DNA of 14,176 nucleotides from JBBRLG01 sp038231495. GTDB taxonomy: Bacteria; Planctomycetota; Planctomycetia; Gemmatales; Gemmataceae. The position numbers and the translations under genes are program-made. How positions within the stretch are numbered: position 1 is the stretch's first letter; every line of letters begins with the position of its first letter. Of the stretch, positions 7,047 through 14,176 are shown piece after piece. A model generated the notes under the pieces. It was not told the DNA's origin, ran no database searches, and saw only the letters and a list, made by a program, of their open reading frames with translations. The stretch spans positions 1 to 14,176 of the forward strand of contig JBBRLG010000125.1 in assembly GCA_038231495.1 (NCBI GenBank), written 5' to 3'.

Positions 7047-8294
7047 TTAAGAAGGAGGACTCGGTGTTGGGGCGGTGGGTAACTTCAAGTACCACTTCGT
7101 ACCCGGCGGCTTGGCGGCCAGCGACTTTCTTAGGTCCCTATGAGTTGGCACCCCTTGGGGTGGGTGGACAGTTGCGGCGATCTGGTACAGACCGGCGGGC
7201 AACGTTTCGGGCCGGGGGTGAGGTTCGAGCGGTTGCTCGAACACCTTGACCTCGGTCTCGTCAGCGCTGACAGACAACTTGATGCCAGCGAAGGGCGGCG
7301 GCGCGACGATCTCCACCACGATATCGACTTGCGGTGGATCTTTCAGGTGCGCGATAATCAACGTGGGTCCCAAACCGCTCGTTTGGAACGATAGGCTGAT
7401 TCCGGTTCGAGTATAAATCTCCTCCTTATAGTAGTTCAGAGCCTCGATTAGGGAATTGGCCGTGACACACCACAGGGGGTCGCCGTTGGCGTCCTTCCAT
7501 TTGTCATCGACCCCGGCACCACCCTTCAGAGCTTGAAGCAACGCGCCGCTGAAATAGGTTTGAGCCGGACCGCTGTAGGCGGCACTCCCCGGCACCGTGG
7601 CATAAAAGAGGATGCAGTTCCGAGAATCCACCACCGACTTCGGCACGGTGCGGAAAAAGCTGTCGGCTTTGATCAGGTTAAATTCGGCGAAACCGTCCGG
7701 CGTGGACCGGCAGGCGTCGATAAAATACAGCTGATTGCGAGCGACCTTCATCCGTTCGGCGGAAATGGTCATCCCCCTCGTCAGTTCGTCGAGTTCCACG
7801 CCTTCCTTGAGAATGGGTGTGTCCGGATCCCCGAACCCGGACAGCAGAAGAACCTGATCGTAGTGATGTTCCTCGCCGCGCTGGACGCCGTGACCTGCGA
7901 AGTAAAAGAAGGTGACGTTGCCGTTACGCGTGCTGGCGTCGTCGCGCCAGGCGTTCGCGGCACGGCCGAAGGTGGCGTGGTCGGCCGGGCCGTACGCGCC
8001 GGCCCCGGGCGGCATCACGAGCCGCGCCGCCTCCGCGGGGGTGGGCGCGAGCAGCAGCCGGCAGGTGGCCAGTTTGACGTGGAGAAGATCCTGATTGGCC
8101 ACCAGCCACTCGAATACGGCGAAGGCCGAACTTGCCCCCGCGGTCAGCCGCCGCATGCCAAAATCCGGCCACTTTTGCTGTTCGACGGGTGTGCCCGCAG
8201 GCGGCAAGTAGGGGTACTCGCTGACCCCGACGATGAAGGCGTGCAATCCCGCCTTGTCTCCGCGGGCGGCGCGGTTGTCAACGGTCGGGTTCAC
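7047..8294 (-). CDS. Caspase-family (peptidase C14) protease, catalytic dyad intact
   Basis: This 415-aa cysteine protease has a caspase/metacaspase-like fold. The N-terminal strand GLHAFIVGVSEYPYLPP (16-32) is the classic fold start. The catalytic His is H135 in YFAGHGVQ (131-138), and the nucleophile is C195 in FIDACRS (191-197). Both codons were checked on the minus strand (7890-7892 and 7710-7712). A variable region with VELDELTRGM lies between them. Residues about 310-415 form a separate beta-rich domain (PPQVDIVVEIVAP onward), perhaps Ig- or PEGA-like. There is no signal peptide or membrane segment, so it is probably cytosolic. It starts at GTG 8294, 17 bp inside the end of the paralogous pseudo-caspase gene, with AAGG a few bases ahead, suggesting translational coupling. 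Bacterial metacaspases often cut after Arg or Lys; the substrate here is unknown. It is the last gene of a three-gene minus-strand unit. Confidence 0.88.
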   Translation of the reverse strand: MNPTVDNRAARGDKAGLHAFIVGVSEYPYLPPAGTPVEQQKWPDFGMRRLTAGASSAFAVFEWLVANQDLLHVKLATCRLLLAPTPAEAARLVMPPGAGAYGPADHATFGRAANAWRDDASTRNGNVTFFYFAGHGVQRGEEHHYDQVLLLSGFGDPDTPILKEGVELDELTRGMTISAERMKVARNQLYFIDACRSTPDGFAEFNLIKADSFFRTVPKSVVDSRNCILFYATVPGSAAYSGPAQTYFSGALLQALKGGAGVDDKWKDANGDPLWCVTANSLIEALNYYKEEIYTRTGISLSFQTSGLGPTLIIAHLKDPPQVDIVVEIVAPPPFAGIKLSVSADETEVKVFEQPLEPHPRPETLPAGLYQIAATVHPPQGVPTHRDLRKSLAAKPPGTKWYLKLPTAPTPSPPS

Positions 8295-9519
8295 CGGCCA
8301 CCTTCACTTTCCACTGGGTGTGTGGCGGTTTTACCAACCGCATTCGGGTCTTCTGTTCGACCGCTTCGCCTTCCGTAACCGCGGTCAGTCCGTAGAAGCC
8401 TCCCGGCACCGTCGCCGTGAAAATCTGGGGGTTGGACGAATCCTTCGTCGTAGCAAACTTTTTCCCCTGGTCGTCAATGAGTTCAACCCGCGTCCGCTTC
8501 GCGGCGCCCGCGGGCGCGACCTCGACGCGCACTTCGACCTGGGGAGCGGCGTCCAGGTAATGCAGGACGGCGTCCCGGACCAAGCCGCCGACGGTGAAAT
8601 GTTGTTCGATCTTGTACCGGCGGTTCTTCTCGTTCAAGGCCTTGAGCCCCTGGCCCAAACCGTCGATCAGGGAACTGATCGTGACGCACCAATGCGGCTC
8701 ATTTCCCTCCTCGTCGATCTCCTCGGGAACGGCCGCGTCGCCGTTCAAGCAGTCGAGCAGGACGGTGCTGAACAGGGTCTGCTGCCCCTTGACGGCGAAC
8801 GCCCGGCCCCCGGGAGGGGCGGCGTAAAAGACGGGTGCCCGACGGTCGTCCACCCCGAGCAAGGCCGCGTCAAAGACGCGCGTCGTATTGGCCACCTGGT
8901 AGGACTGCAACTCGGGGAGTATTACTCGGGAACTGTCCAGGAAGAAGAGTTGCGTCCGGGCGATGTCTTTCTGCCTCTCGGTCGGCGACATGCCGTACAG
9001 CAAATTGTTGACGCTCACGGTGCCCCGCAGCACCGGACCGACGGGGCTGCCGAAATCCTGGAGCATGATAATCGGCTCGGACCGGGACAGTTCTTTTCCC
9101 AGGCCGGAGAAATAGAACAACGTGGTGTTGTCCCGGTTCCCCTGGGCGTCCTGGCACCAGGCGTTGGCGGCGGTCAAGAAGTCGTTCACGTTACAGGGAA
9201 CCTTCAATTCGTCCAACGCCTTTTCGTCCTTGGCCTCCCGTTCCGAGGGTGCGAGTAGCAGCCGGCAACTCGCCAGCGGCACGGCCAGACGATCCTGTCG
9301 CCGTATCAGCCACTGGTAAATCTTGTAGGCCGTGATTGCACCCGACGTGAGCTTGCGGCACGCGAAATCATCTTTCGGCGCCTCCTCGTCGTCGTTGGGG
9401 AGGTGGGTATAATCGCTGATGCCAACGATTAGCGCGTGCAGGCCGGGTTTTCCGGCCAACTCGTCGCGCCGGTCGAAGATCGGTTTCAAAAGGGGATCCT
9501 CCACGCTCGCGGTTCGCAC
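8278..9519 (-). CDS. Caspase-like pseudoprotease (both catalytic residues replaced)
   Basis: This 413-aa paralogue aligns along its whole length with the caspase encoded downstream. Shared blocks include GLHALIVGISDY, FYFSGLG, FFLDSSR, HWCVTISSLI (LWCVTANSLI in the paralogue) and the C-terminal beta domain beginning PQVEVRVEV. At the catalytic positions His is Leu (L140, CTG at 9102-9100) and Cys is Ser (S197, TCC at 8931-8929). It should therefore lack Cys-protease activity. The frame is long and undamaged, pointing to a maintained pseudoenzyme rather than a decaying gene. A likely role is regulator, sensor or dimer partner of the active paralogue (inference). The start is taken as GTG 9519. 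No strong ribosome site precedes it, and a TTG about 10 codons on, preceded by GGAGG, is an alternative start. A 24-bp hairpin separates it from the upstream membrane-protein gene. Confidence 0.85.
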   Translation of the reverse strand: MRTASVEDPLLKPIFDRRDELAGKPGLHALIVGISDYTHLPNDDEEAPKDDFACRKLTSGAITAYKIYQWLIRRQDRLAVPLASCRLLLAPSEREAKDEKALDELKVPCNVNDFLTAANAWCQDAQGNRDNTTLFYFSGLGKELSRSEPIIMLQDFGSPVGPVLRGTVSVNNLLYGMSPTERQKDIARTQLFFLDSSRVILPELQSYQVANTTRVFDAALLGVDDRRAPVFYAAPPGGRAFAVKGQQTLFSTVLLDCLNGDAAVPEEIDEEGNEPHWCVTISSLIDGLGQGLKALNEKNRRYKIEQHFTVGGLVRDAVLHYLDAAPQVEVRVEVAPAGAAKRTRVELIDDQGKKFATTKDSSNPQIFTATVPGGFYGLTAVTEGEAVEQKTRMRLVKPPHTQWKVKVAGEPDR

Positions 9520-9563
9520 GCCGGGGGCGGTCCCCTAATGGCGGCCCTGGAGCGTCCTTTCTC

Positions 9564-9622
9564 GGTGGCACCGGCGTCGCGCCGGTGTTGGCGATCCGCA
9601 CCGGCGCGACGCCGGTGCCACC
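9564..9622. repeat. Perfect 24-bp inverted repeat (intergenic hairpin)
   Basis: The arms at 9564-9587 and 9599-9622 are exact reverse complements, joined by an 11-base loop, and internally contain CACCGGCG-type palindromes. The repeat lies in the 125-bp gap between the small membrane-protein gene and the pseudo-caspase gene. The GGTGGCACCGGCG motif resembles interspersed repeats I recall from Gemmata-like genomes. There is no U-tract on either strand, so it may be a mobile REP-like repeat or an attenuator-like RNA structure inside the operon. Confidence 0.85.
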
Positions 9623-9644
9623 GCATTCATTATTGGACGCCGCC

Positions 9645-10127
9645 TTAGCTGGCCGCCGGAGCTGGATTCGACGGTAGTTTACTTTTCCAGAGGTCGCACA
9701 TGGCCTCGTAACCGGGCTTGAAGAACAGCCGGAGGGCCAGCGCGGCGACGACCGCCGCCAAAGCCGGGGCGAGTCCCAGGTAGGCCACCAGCAGCGCGGC
9801 CAGGGCCGCGCCGATCGCGTCCTTACCCAGACCAAACGCCTCCGTCAGCTTTTTGCGCTCCTGGCTGTCTTCGGCGTCCGCGCCGCACATCAGTTCATAC
9901 GCCTGCTTGTTGACGCGGCCAAAAAAGTCGCGACCAAGGGTTACGAGGTCGGACATCACGCCCAAGGCCTCGAACTCCGGTTCCACGGTCGGATCGAAAT
10001 CGGTAACCGTTCGCGGGTCTTTGCGGTTCATCGCCACCCGTTTGCCCAACTCCAGGAACAACGCGTCATCATCTTTCGAGGAAAGCGCGGCGACGGCGGT
10101 GCGGGCCTGTGCGGTGCGGTCTGCCAT
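9645..10127 (-). CDS. Small protein with C-terminal hydrophobic hairpin; putative membrane effector or anchor
   Basis: I cannot name this 160-aa family. Residues 1-100 are soluble and charged, with blocks FDPTVEPEFEALG (44-56) and GRDFFGRVNKQAYELMCG (65-82). Residues 104-132 are strongly hydrophobic and Ala/Leu/Val-rich, broken by LGLAP (117-121), so they could be one long helix or a tight membrane hairpin. A basic LRLFFKP and a short tail with YEAMCDLW follow. A charged linker SQERKKL (88-94) lies before the hydrophobic part. The ATG at 10127 has a strong ribosome site (GGAGGAGGA, complement of 10133-10141). It is first in the minus-strand unit with the pseudo-caspase and caspase. By analogy with protease-linked conflict systems it may be a membrane-perturbing effector, or it may tether the caspases; both are inference. 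There is no similarity in size or sequence to bacterial gasdermins. Confidence 0.75.
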   Translation of the reverse strand: MADRTAQARTAVAALSSKDDDALFLELGKRVAMNRKDPRTVTDFDPTVEPEFEALGVMSDLVTLGRDFFGRVNKQAYELMCGADAEDSQERKKLTEAFGLGKDAIGAALAALLVAYLGLAPALAAVVAALALRLFFKPGYEAMCDLWKSKLPSNPAPAAS

Positions 10128-10178
10128 GGGAGTCCTCCTCCATCGGATGTCACAAGGTGTCGGACAAAGGATTTCCGC

Positions 10179-10197
10179 CCGGTCGGCGACCGACCGG
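10179..10197. repeat. 8-bp inverted repeat in caspase-unit leader
   Basis: CCGGTCGG and CCGACCGG are separated by CGA, flanked by TTCC-like and GGAA sequence that extends the symmetry. The repeat lies between the candidate promoter (10225-10253, minus) and the first start codon at 10127, so it would be in the 5' leader. Similar GGTCGGCGACCGACC strings are, from memory, common interspersed repeats in planctomycetes, so it may be a repeat rather than a dedicated regulator. Confidence 0.6.
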
Positions 10198-10224
10198 AAG
10201 GGAAGTTACGAGTGTAATGCGTGG

Positions 10225-10253
10225 AGTCTACCACTCCGCCAAATCGCATTCAA
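10225..10253 (-). promoter_or_regulatory. Candidate sigma-70-type promoter for the caspase unit
   Basis: Read on the minus strand, TTGAAT (10253-10248) and TAGACT (10230-10225) are 17 bp apart, and TGG directly precedes the -10, giving an extended -10. Each hexamer matches the consensus at 4 of 6 positions. A GGAGT...ACTCC dyad (10223-10227 and 10233-10237) overlaps the -10 and could be an operator. It would give a leader of about 90 nt before the ATG at 10127. Confidence 0.4.
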
Positions 10254-10298
10254 GCGCTTTCAGCGCTCGATCCGCGCTGTCGCGCTGGCGTGCCGGCG

Positions 10299-11426
10299 TC
10301 ACCGGGGCCAGCGGAACAGGCACGTCGGCAGGTCCGTGCGACCGCGCTCACCCAAGTCCGCCAGGATTTCGCCCACGACCGGGGCGAATTTGAACCCGTG
10401 GCCGGAGAAGCCCGCCGCGAACACGACCTGCGGATGTTCCGGATGCACGTCGATCAGGAAGTGACGGTCGGGTGTCAGCGTGTAAATGCACACCGCCGTC
10501 CGGCGCGTCGGGCCGTTCACGGCAGGTAGGTGCGCGCGCAGGAACCGGCGCACGTTCGTCTCGTCGGCCTCCGTGACGGTTCGGTCCACCTGAGCGGGGT
10601 CGCTCAATTCCGGTGCGCCGTAGTGCTGCGCCACCTTGACGCCGTTCGCGTCCAGCGCGGGCAGGCCGTAGTAATAGCCGTCCGCTGTGTCGGCGATGAA
10701 GATTGGAAATGCGTCCGGCCGGAAACGAGCGTCGGCTTCGGTGCCGACCCAGAAGACGACTTGCCGCATCACCCGTAGCGCCACGCCGAGCCGGTCCAAC
10801 ACCCGAGCCGCCCACGGCCCCGCCGTCAGGATTAGCCGCGCCGCCGTGTAGCGGTCTTTGGGCGTCTGCACACGCACGGTGTCGCCGTCCACTTGCCAGG
10901 ATACTACCTCCTCATGGTCGTGGACCACCGCCCCGAGACGCCGGGCCTCCGCGACGTGGGCGGCGACACACGCCTCGACGAAGAGGAAGCCGGCGCCACG
11001 TTCCACCACGCCGACCTCGCCGCGGTCGAAGGTAAATTGCGGATAGCGGTCGCGCAGCTCCGCGGGGGCGAGCGTTTCGATCGGCAACTGATGCTCGGCG
11101 GCGGAGCGGCGGACGCCGGCAATCAGTTCGCAGTCCGGAAGGCCGAGGCTCAGGCACGGACACGCCGTCAGGAGCTTGCGCCCGTGACGTTGTTCGAGGT
11201 CGTGCCAGCGGTCGTAGGCGCGTTCGACCAGCGGCACATAATCTGGATGCTCGAAGTACGCTTTGCGGATGATGCGGGTGTGGCCGTGCGAACTGCCGCG
11301 GTCGTGGCCGAGGGCGAACTGCTCCAAACCCAGAACCCGGCGGCCGCGGCGGGCCAACTCGAACAGGGCCGCCGAACCCATTCCGCCTACGCCCAACACG
11401 ATTGCGTCAAAATGGGTATTGCTCAT
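10299..11426 (-). CDS. Monomeric sarcosine oxidase / N-methyl-L-tryptophan oxidase-type flavoenzyme
   Basis: This 375-aa FAD-dependent amine oxidase (DAO/MSOX family) likely demethylates an N-methyl amino acid such as sarcosine using O2, producing formaldehyde, H2O2 and the free amino acid. The N-terminal Rossmann motif is GVGGMG (12-17). GSSHGHTRIIR matches the family block around the active-site His and Arg. C313 in VCIYTLTPD matches the covalent-FAD Cys315 of MSOX. K264 in GVKVAQHYG matches the O2-activating Lys265, and K346 in GHGFKFAP matches Lys348. The spacing from C313 to K346 is 33 residues, as in MSOX. The length is typical for the family. The start is ATG 11426 with no obvious ribosome site. 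The exact substrate cannot be told from sequence; pipecolate or methyltryptophan are alternatives. It stands alone, divergent from the secernin-like gene, and no folate or other sarcosine-pathway gene adjoins it. Confidence 0.9.
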   Translation of the reverse strand: MSNTHFDAIVLGVGGMGSAALFELARRGRRVLGLEQFALGHDRGSSHGHTRIIRKAYFEHPDYVPLVERAYDRWHDLEQRHGRKLLTACPCLSLGLPDCELIAGVRRSAAEHQLPIETLAPAELRDRYPQFTFDRGEVGVVERGAGFLFVEACVAAHVAEARRLGAVVHDHEEVVSWQVDGDTVRVQTPKDRYTAARLILTAGPWAARVLDRLGVALRVMRQVVFWVGTEADARFRPDAFPIFIADTADGYYYGLPALDANGVKVAQHYGAPELSDPAQVDRTVTEADETNVRRFLRAHLPAVNGPTRRTAVCIYTLTPDRHFLIDVHPEHPQVVFAAGFSGHGFKFAPVVGEILADLGERGRTDLPTCLFRWPR

Positions 11427-11552
11427 AAACAGTGCCGACGTTGCGGGTAAGGCTGAAGGGCGCGACAGTAACGAACGCTCCGATTTTCCTACGCGATCGG
11501 CCGGGTCGCAAGGTGGATTGCGTGAAATGCCTCAAGTTAAGCGGTGCGGCTC

Positions 11553-11581
11553 TTGCCAAGTTTGGCGGCAAAGTTAATAAT
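11553..11581 (+). promoter_or_regulatory. Candidate sigma-70-type promoter for the secernin-like gene
   Basis: TTGCCA (11553-11558) and AATAAT (11576-11581) are 17 bp apart; each matches the consensus at 5 of 6 positions. This lies in an AT-richer part of the 261-bp divergent gap, about 107 bp before the ATG at 11688. A dyad GCCAA-GT-TTGGC (11555-11566) overlaps the -35 and could be an operator. Confidence 0.4.
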
Positions 11582-11687
11582 TGCCCGGACGGAATAGTTG
11601 CCCCAACCGTCCGCGTGTGTTCCAATGGCCGGAAGACACGGATTGGTTCCGAGGCCGAAACCTCTCGCCAAATGGAGTGACCCGCAA

Positions 11688-12986
11688 ATGGGATGCGACA
11701 TGGTGGTGGCCCTCCCCGGCACGACGCCGGACGGCCAGACGCTCTTCGGACACAACGGCAGCCGACCCAGCGACGAGGGCCAGGCACTACATCGGCAGCC
11801 CGCCCAAGCCCACGCCCACGGCGAAGCCCAAGCGTTCGGCCCGCTGACGCTTGCCCACGTCCGCCAAACGCACGCGGTCGTCGGCTGGCAAGCCACTGGC
11901 CGGTGGGGCTATCGGCACGGCGTCAACGAGCACCGCGTCGTCGCCGGTTGCAGCCCGATCCGCACCCGGCTGCGCCAAGAGGGGGCGGGGTTGACCGGGC
12001 CGGACCTCGTGCGCCTGGCCCTGGAGCGCGCCGCCAGCGCCCGGCAAGCGCGCGACGTGCTGCTCGACCTCGTTACCCGGCACGGCCAGTCCGCCGGCGC
12101 GGGCGAGGAAGCGGACGGCTCGTTCCTTGTCGCCGATTGCCGTGAGGCGTTCGTCCTGGAGACGGCAGGCAACCACTGGGCCGAGCAGGAAGTTCACGCC
12201 GTCCGCGCGGTCAGCGACGTGTGCCATTTGCACCAGGACTGGAACCGCCTCTCGCGCGGCCTGGCCGACCTGGCAATCGGCCGCGGCTGGTGGCCGGAGG
12301 ACGGCAGCAAACTCGACTTTGCCGACGTGGTCGCGCCGAACGAGCGCGAGGCCGCCCCGGCCCTGCGCCGCTGGGGCCGGGCAACGCTGCTGCTGGAACA
12401 GAACAGCGGTCGGCTGGACCGCTCGTTCTTCCGCCGGCTCCTGGGCGACCATTTCGAGAACCCCGCCACCCGGCCCGCCGACGCCTTTGCCAGTGCGTCC
12501 GCCGCCCAGTCCATTTGCAAACACGGCGCGGACGCTGCCGGCGCGACGACGGCGGTGAGTTTGATCGCGGAACTGAACCCGTCGGCGGACGCCTTGCCGG
12601 TGGCGTGGTGCGCGTTCGGGCCGCCCTGCACGAGCGTCTATTTTCCCATCCCGCTGGCCGGCGAGCTGCCTGCCGCGTTGCGCGCCAGCGGCGCGGACTT
12701 CGGCTGTGCGACGTGGCGGTCGATGGCCCGGTTGCTGACCGCGTGCCGGCAGGACGCGCAGCATTGGCACACGGTGCGCGAGGAACTGGCGCAATTGCAG
12801 ACGCGTTTTGAGGACAATTGCCGCGACCTGCTGGCCGACGCCGTGCAGCTGCGCCGCGCGGGCAACCGGGCCGAGTTGGAACGCCTGGCGAAATCGTTCA
12901 TGCAGCACAACGTGGAGACGTTCGCGGAGACGTGCGAACGGTTGTCGCCGCGGGCTGAGGTGTTGGCGATGAGCCGCGTGTCGTAG
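11688..12986 (+). CDS. Secernin-like (peptidase C69 / dipeptidase-related) N-terminal-nucleophile hydrolase
   Basis: This 432-aa protein resembles secernins and the C69 dipeptidases, Ntn hydrolases whose Cys near the start becomes the N-terminal nucleophile. With ATG 11688 the product opens M-G-C-D-M-V-V-A-L-P, so C3 takes the nucleophile position, matching secernin CDTFVALP. HNGSRPSDE at 22-30 replaces the usual KNSDRP block. GVNEH at 78-82 is followed by a GPDLVRLALERA helix and SFLVADCREAFVLETAGNHWA, all family hallmarks. The C-terminal part is helical and charged, perhaps coiled. The frame is open upstream to 11598, but GGAG at 11674-11677 lies 10 bp before ATG 11688, and only this start places Cys correctly. 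The substrate is unknown; small-peptide amide hydrolysis is a family-level guess, and secernin function itself is unsettled. The gene is convergent with the DUF1501 gene. Confidence 0.85.
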   Translation: MGCDMVVALPGTTPDGQTLFGHNGSRPSDEGQALHRQPAQAHAHGEAQAFGPLTLAHVRQTHAVVGWQATGRWGYRHGVNEHRVVAGCSPIRTRLRQEGAGLTGPDLVRLALERAASARQARDVLLDLVTRHGQSAGAGEEADGSFLVADCREAFVLETAGNHWAEQEVHAVRAVSDVCHLHQDWNRLSRGLADLAIGRGWWPEDGSKLDFADVVAPNEREAAPALRRWGRATLLLEQNSGRLDRSFFRRLLGDHFENPATRPADAFASASAAQSICKHGADAAGATTAVSLIAELNPSADALPVAWCAFGPPCTSVYFPIPLAGELPAALRASGADFGCATWRSMARLLTACRQDAQHWHTVREELAQLQTRFEDNCRDLLADAVQLRRAGNRAELERLAKSFMQHNVETFAETCERLSPRAEVLAMSRVS

Positions 12987-13010
12987 GAACGACCCGCAGT
13001 AAAAAGTTCG

Positions 13011-13072
13011 TCAGAGCCGCGACCGTCAGGGAGCGGTGGGGGTTCCCCGCTCCCTGACGGTCGCGGCTCTGA
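13011..13072. repeat. Perfect 25-bp inverted repeat between convergent genes
   Basis: The arms at 13011-13035 and 13048-13072 are exact reverse complements with a 12-base loop. The repeat lies 24 bp after the secernin-like stop and 32 bp before the DUF1501 stop, so it could end transcription from either side, though no T-tract follows. The CAGAGCCGCGACCGTCAGGG string is, from memory, a very common interspersed repeat in Gemmata-like genomes, which supports the taxonomic guess. Confidence 0.85.
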
Positions 13073-13087
13073 CATCCAAGTCGCAAA

Positions 13088-13099
13088 GCCGCAAGCGGC
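13088..13099. repeat. Short hairpin GCCGCAAGCGGC, second copy at 5163-5174
   Basis: A 5-bp stem with an AA loop lies next to the DUF1501 stop. A 13-base identical string including the preceding A occurs at 5162-5174, in the gap before lctP. Two identical intergenic copies in one window suggest a dispersed short repeat. Confidence 0.5.
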
Positions 13100-13104
13100 A
13101 AGCA

Positions 13105-14176
<1,072 letters not shown>

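Noticed and set aside
9410..9420. TATAAT-like string GGTATAAT on the + strand
   Set aside because: It is the complement of the codons for the ISDYTHLP segment of the pseudo-caspase, has no -35 partner, and no + strand gene follows.
9645..10127. Bacterial gasdermin as identity of the small membrane protein next to a caspase
   Set aside because: It is too short, with one C-terminal hydrophobic hairpin and no beta-rich pore-forming domain.
11598..11687. Upstream start extending the secernin-like protein by 30 residues
   Set aside because: It would bury the nucleophile-position Cys, and the extra residues have no family match; ATG 11688 has a ribosome site.

Overview
The window is GC-rich chromosomal DNA with long open frames. 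It looks like a planctomycete, probably of the Gemmata/Gemmataceae type. The evidence is a DUF1501 gene at the right edge, a caspase-fold gene pair, an L-lactate permease, and intergenic hairpins whose sequences I recall as common in Gemmata-like genomes. That placement is an inference from gene content and remembered repeats, not from a marker gene. No rRNA, tRNA or CRISPR array was seen, and no stretch over 300 bases lacks a gene. The largest gaps are 11427-11687 (261 bp), 5059-5250 (192 bp) and 10128-10298 (171 bp).

Layout, left to right. (1) 80-3582, + strand: a GH127-type (DUF1680) beta-L-arabinofuranosidase translationally coupled to galactokinase, a small unit for using plant-type arabinose/galactose glycans. 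(2) 3594-4524, + strand: a promoter-like extended -10 followed by a xisH-xisI pair. xisH is split by a 128-bp non-coding transposable element with perfect 12-bp terminal inverted repeats and an 8-bp target duplication. Removing the element and one duplication restores a 139-codon xisH. (3) 4570-5058, - strand: a hypothetical protein. It is divergent from an LctP-family lactate permease (5251-7011, +). (4) 7047-10127, - strand, transcribed right to left: a small protein with a hydrophobic hairpin, a pseudo-caspase with both catalytic residues replaced, and a paralogous caspase with the His/Cys dyad intact, overlapping the previous gene by 17 bp. A promoter-like sequence lies in front of the first gene. 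(5) 10299-11426, - strand: a monomeric sarcosine oxidase/N-methyltryptophan oxidase-type flavoenzyme. It is divergent from a secernin-like (C69) N-terminal-Cys hydrolase (11688-12986, +). (6) 13105 to the right edge, - strand: a DUF1501 gene cut by the window.

The most interesting part is region 4. An apparently active protease, a catalytically dead sister and a membrane-inserting small protein form one transcription unit. This arrangement suggests a regulated proteolysis, stress or cell-death/defence module, with the pseudo-caspase as regulator or sensor and the small protein as membrane effector or anchor. The function is inference; the dyad loss, the overlap and the hydrophobic segment are read directly. 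The second notable item is the xisH insertion, whose ends (5'-GTAA) and 8-bp duplication fit a non-autonomous IS66-type element.
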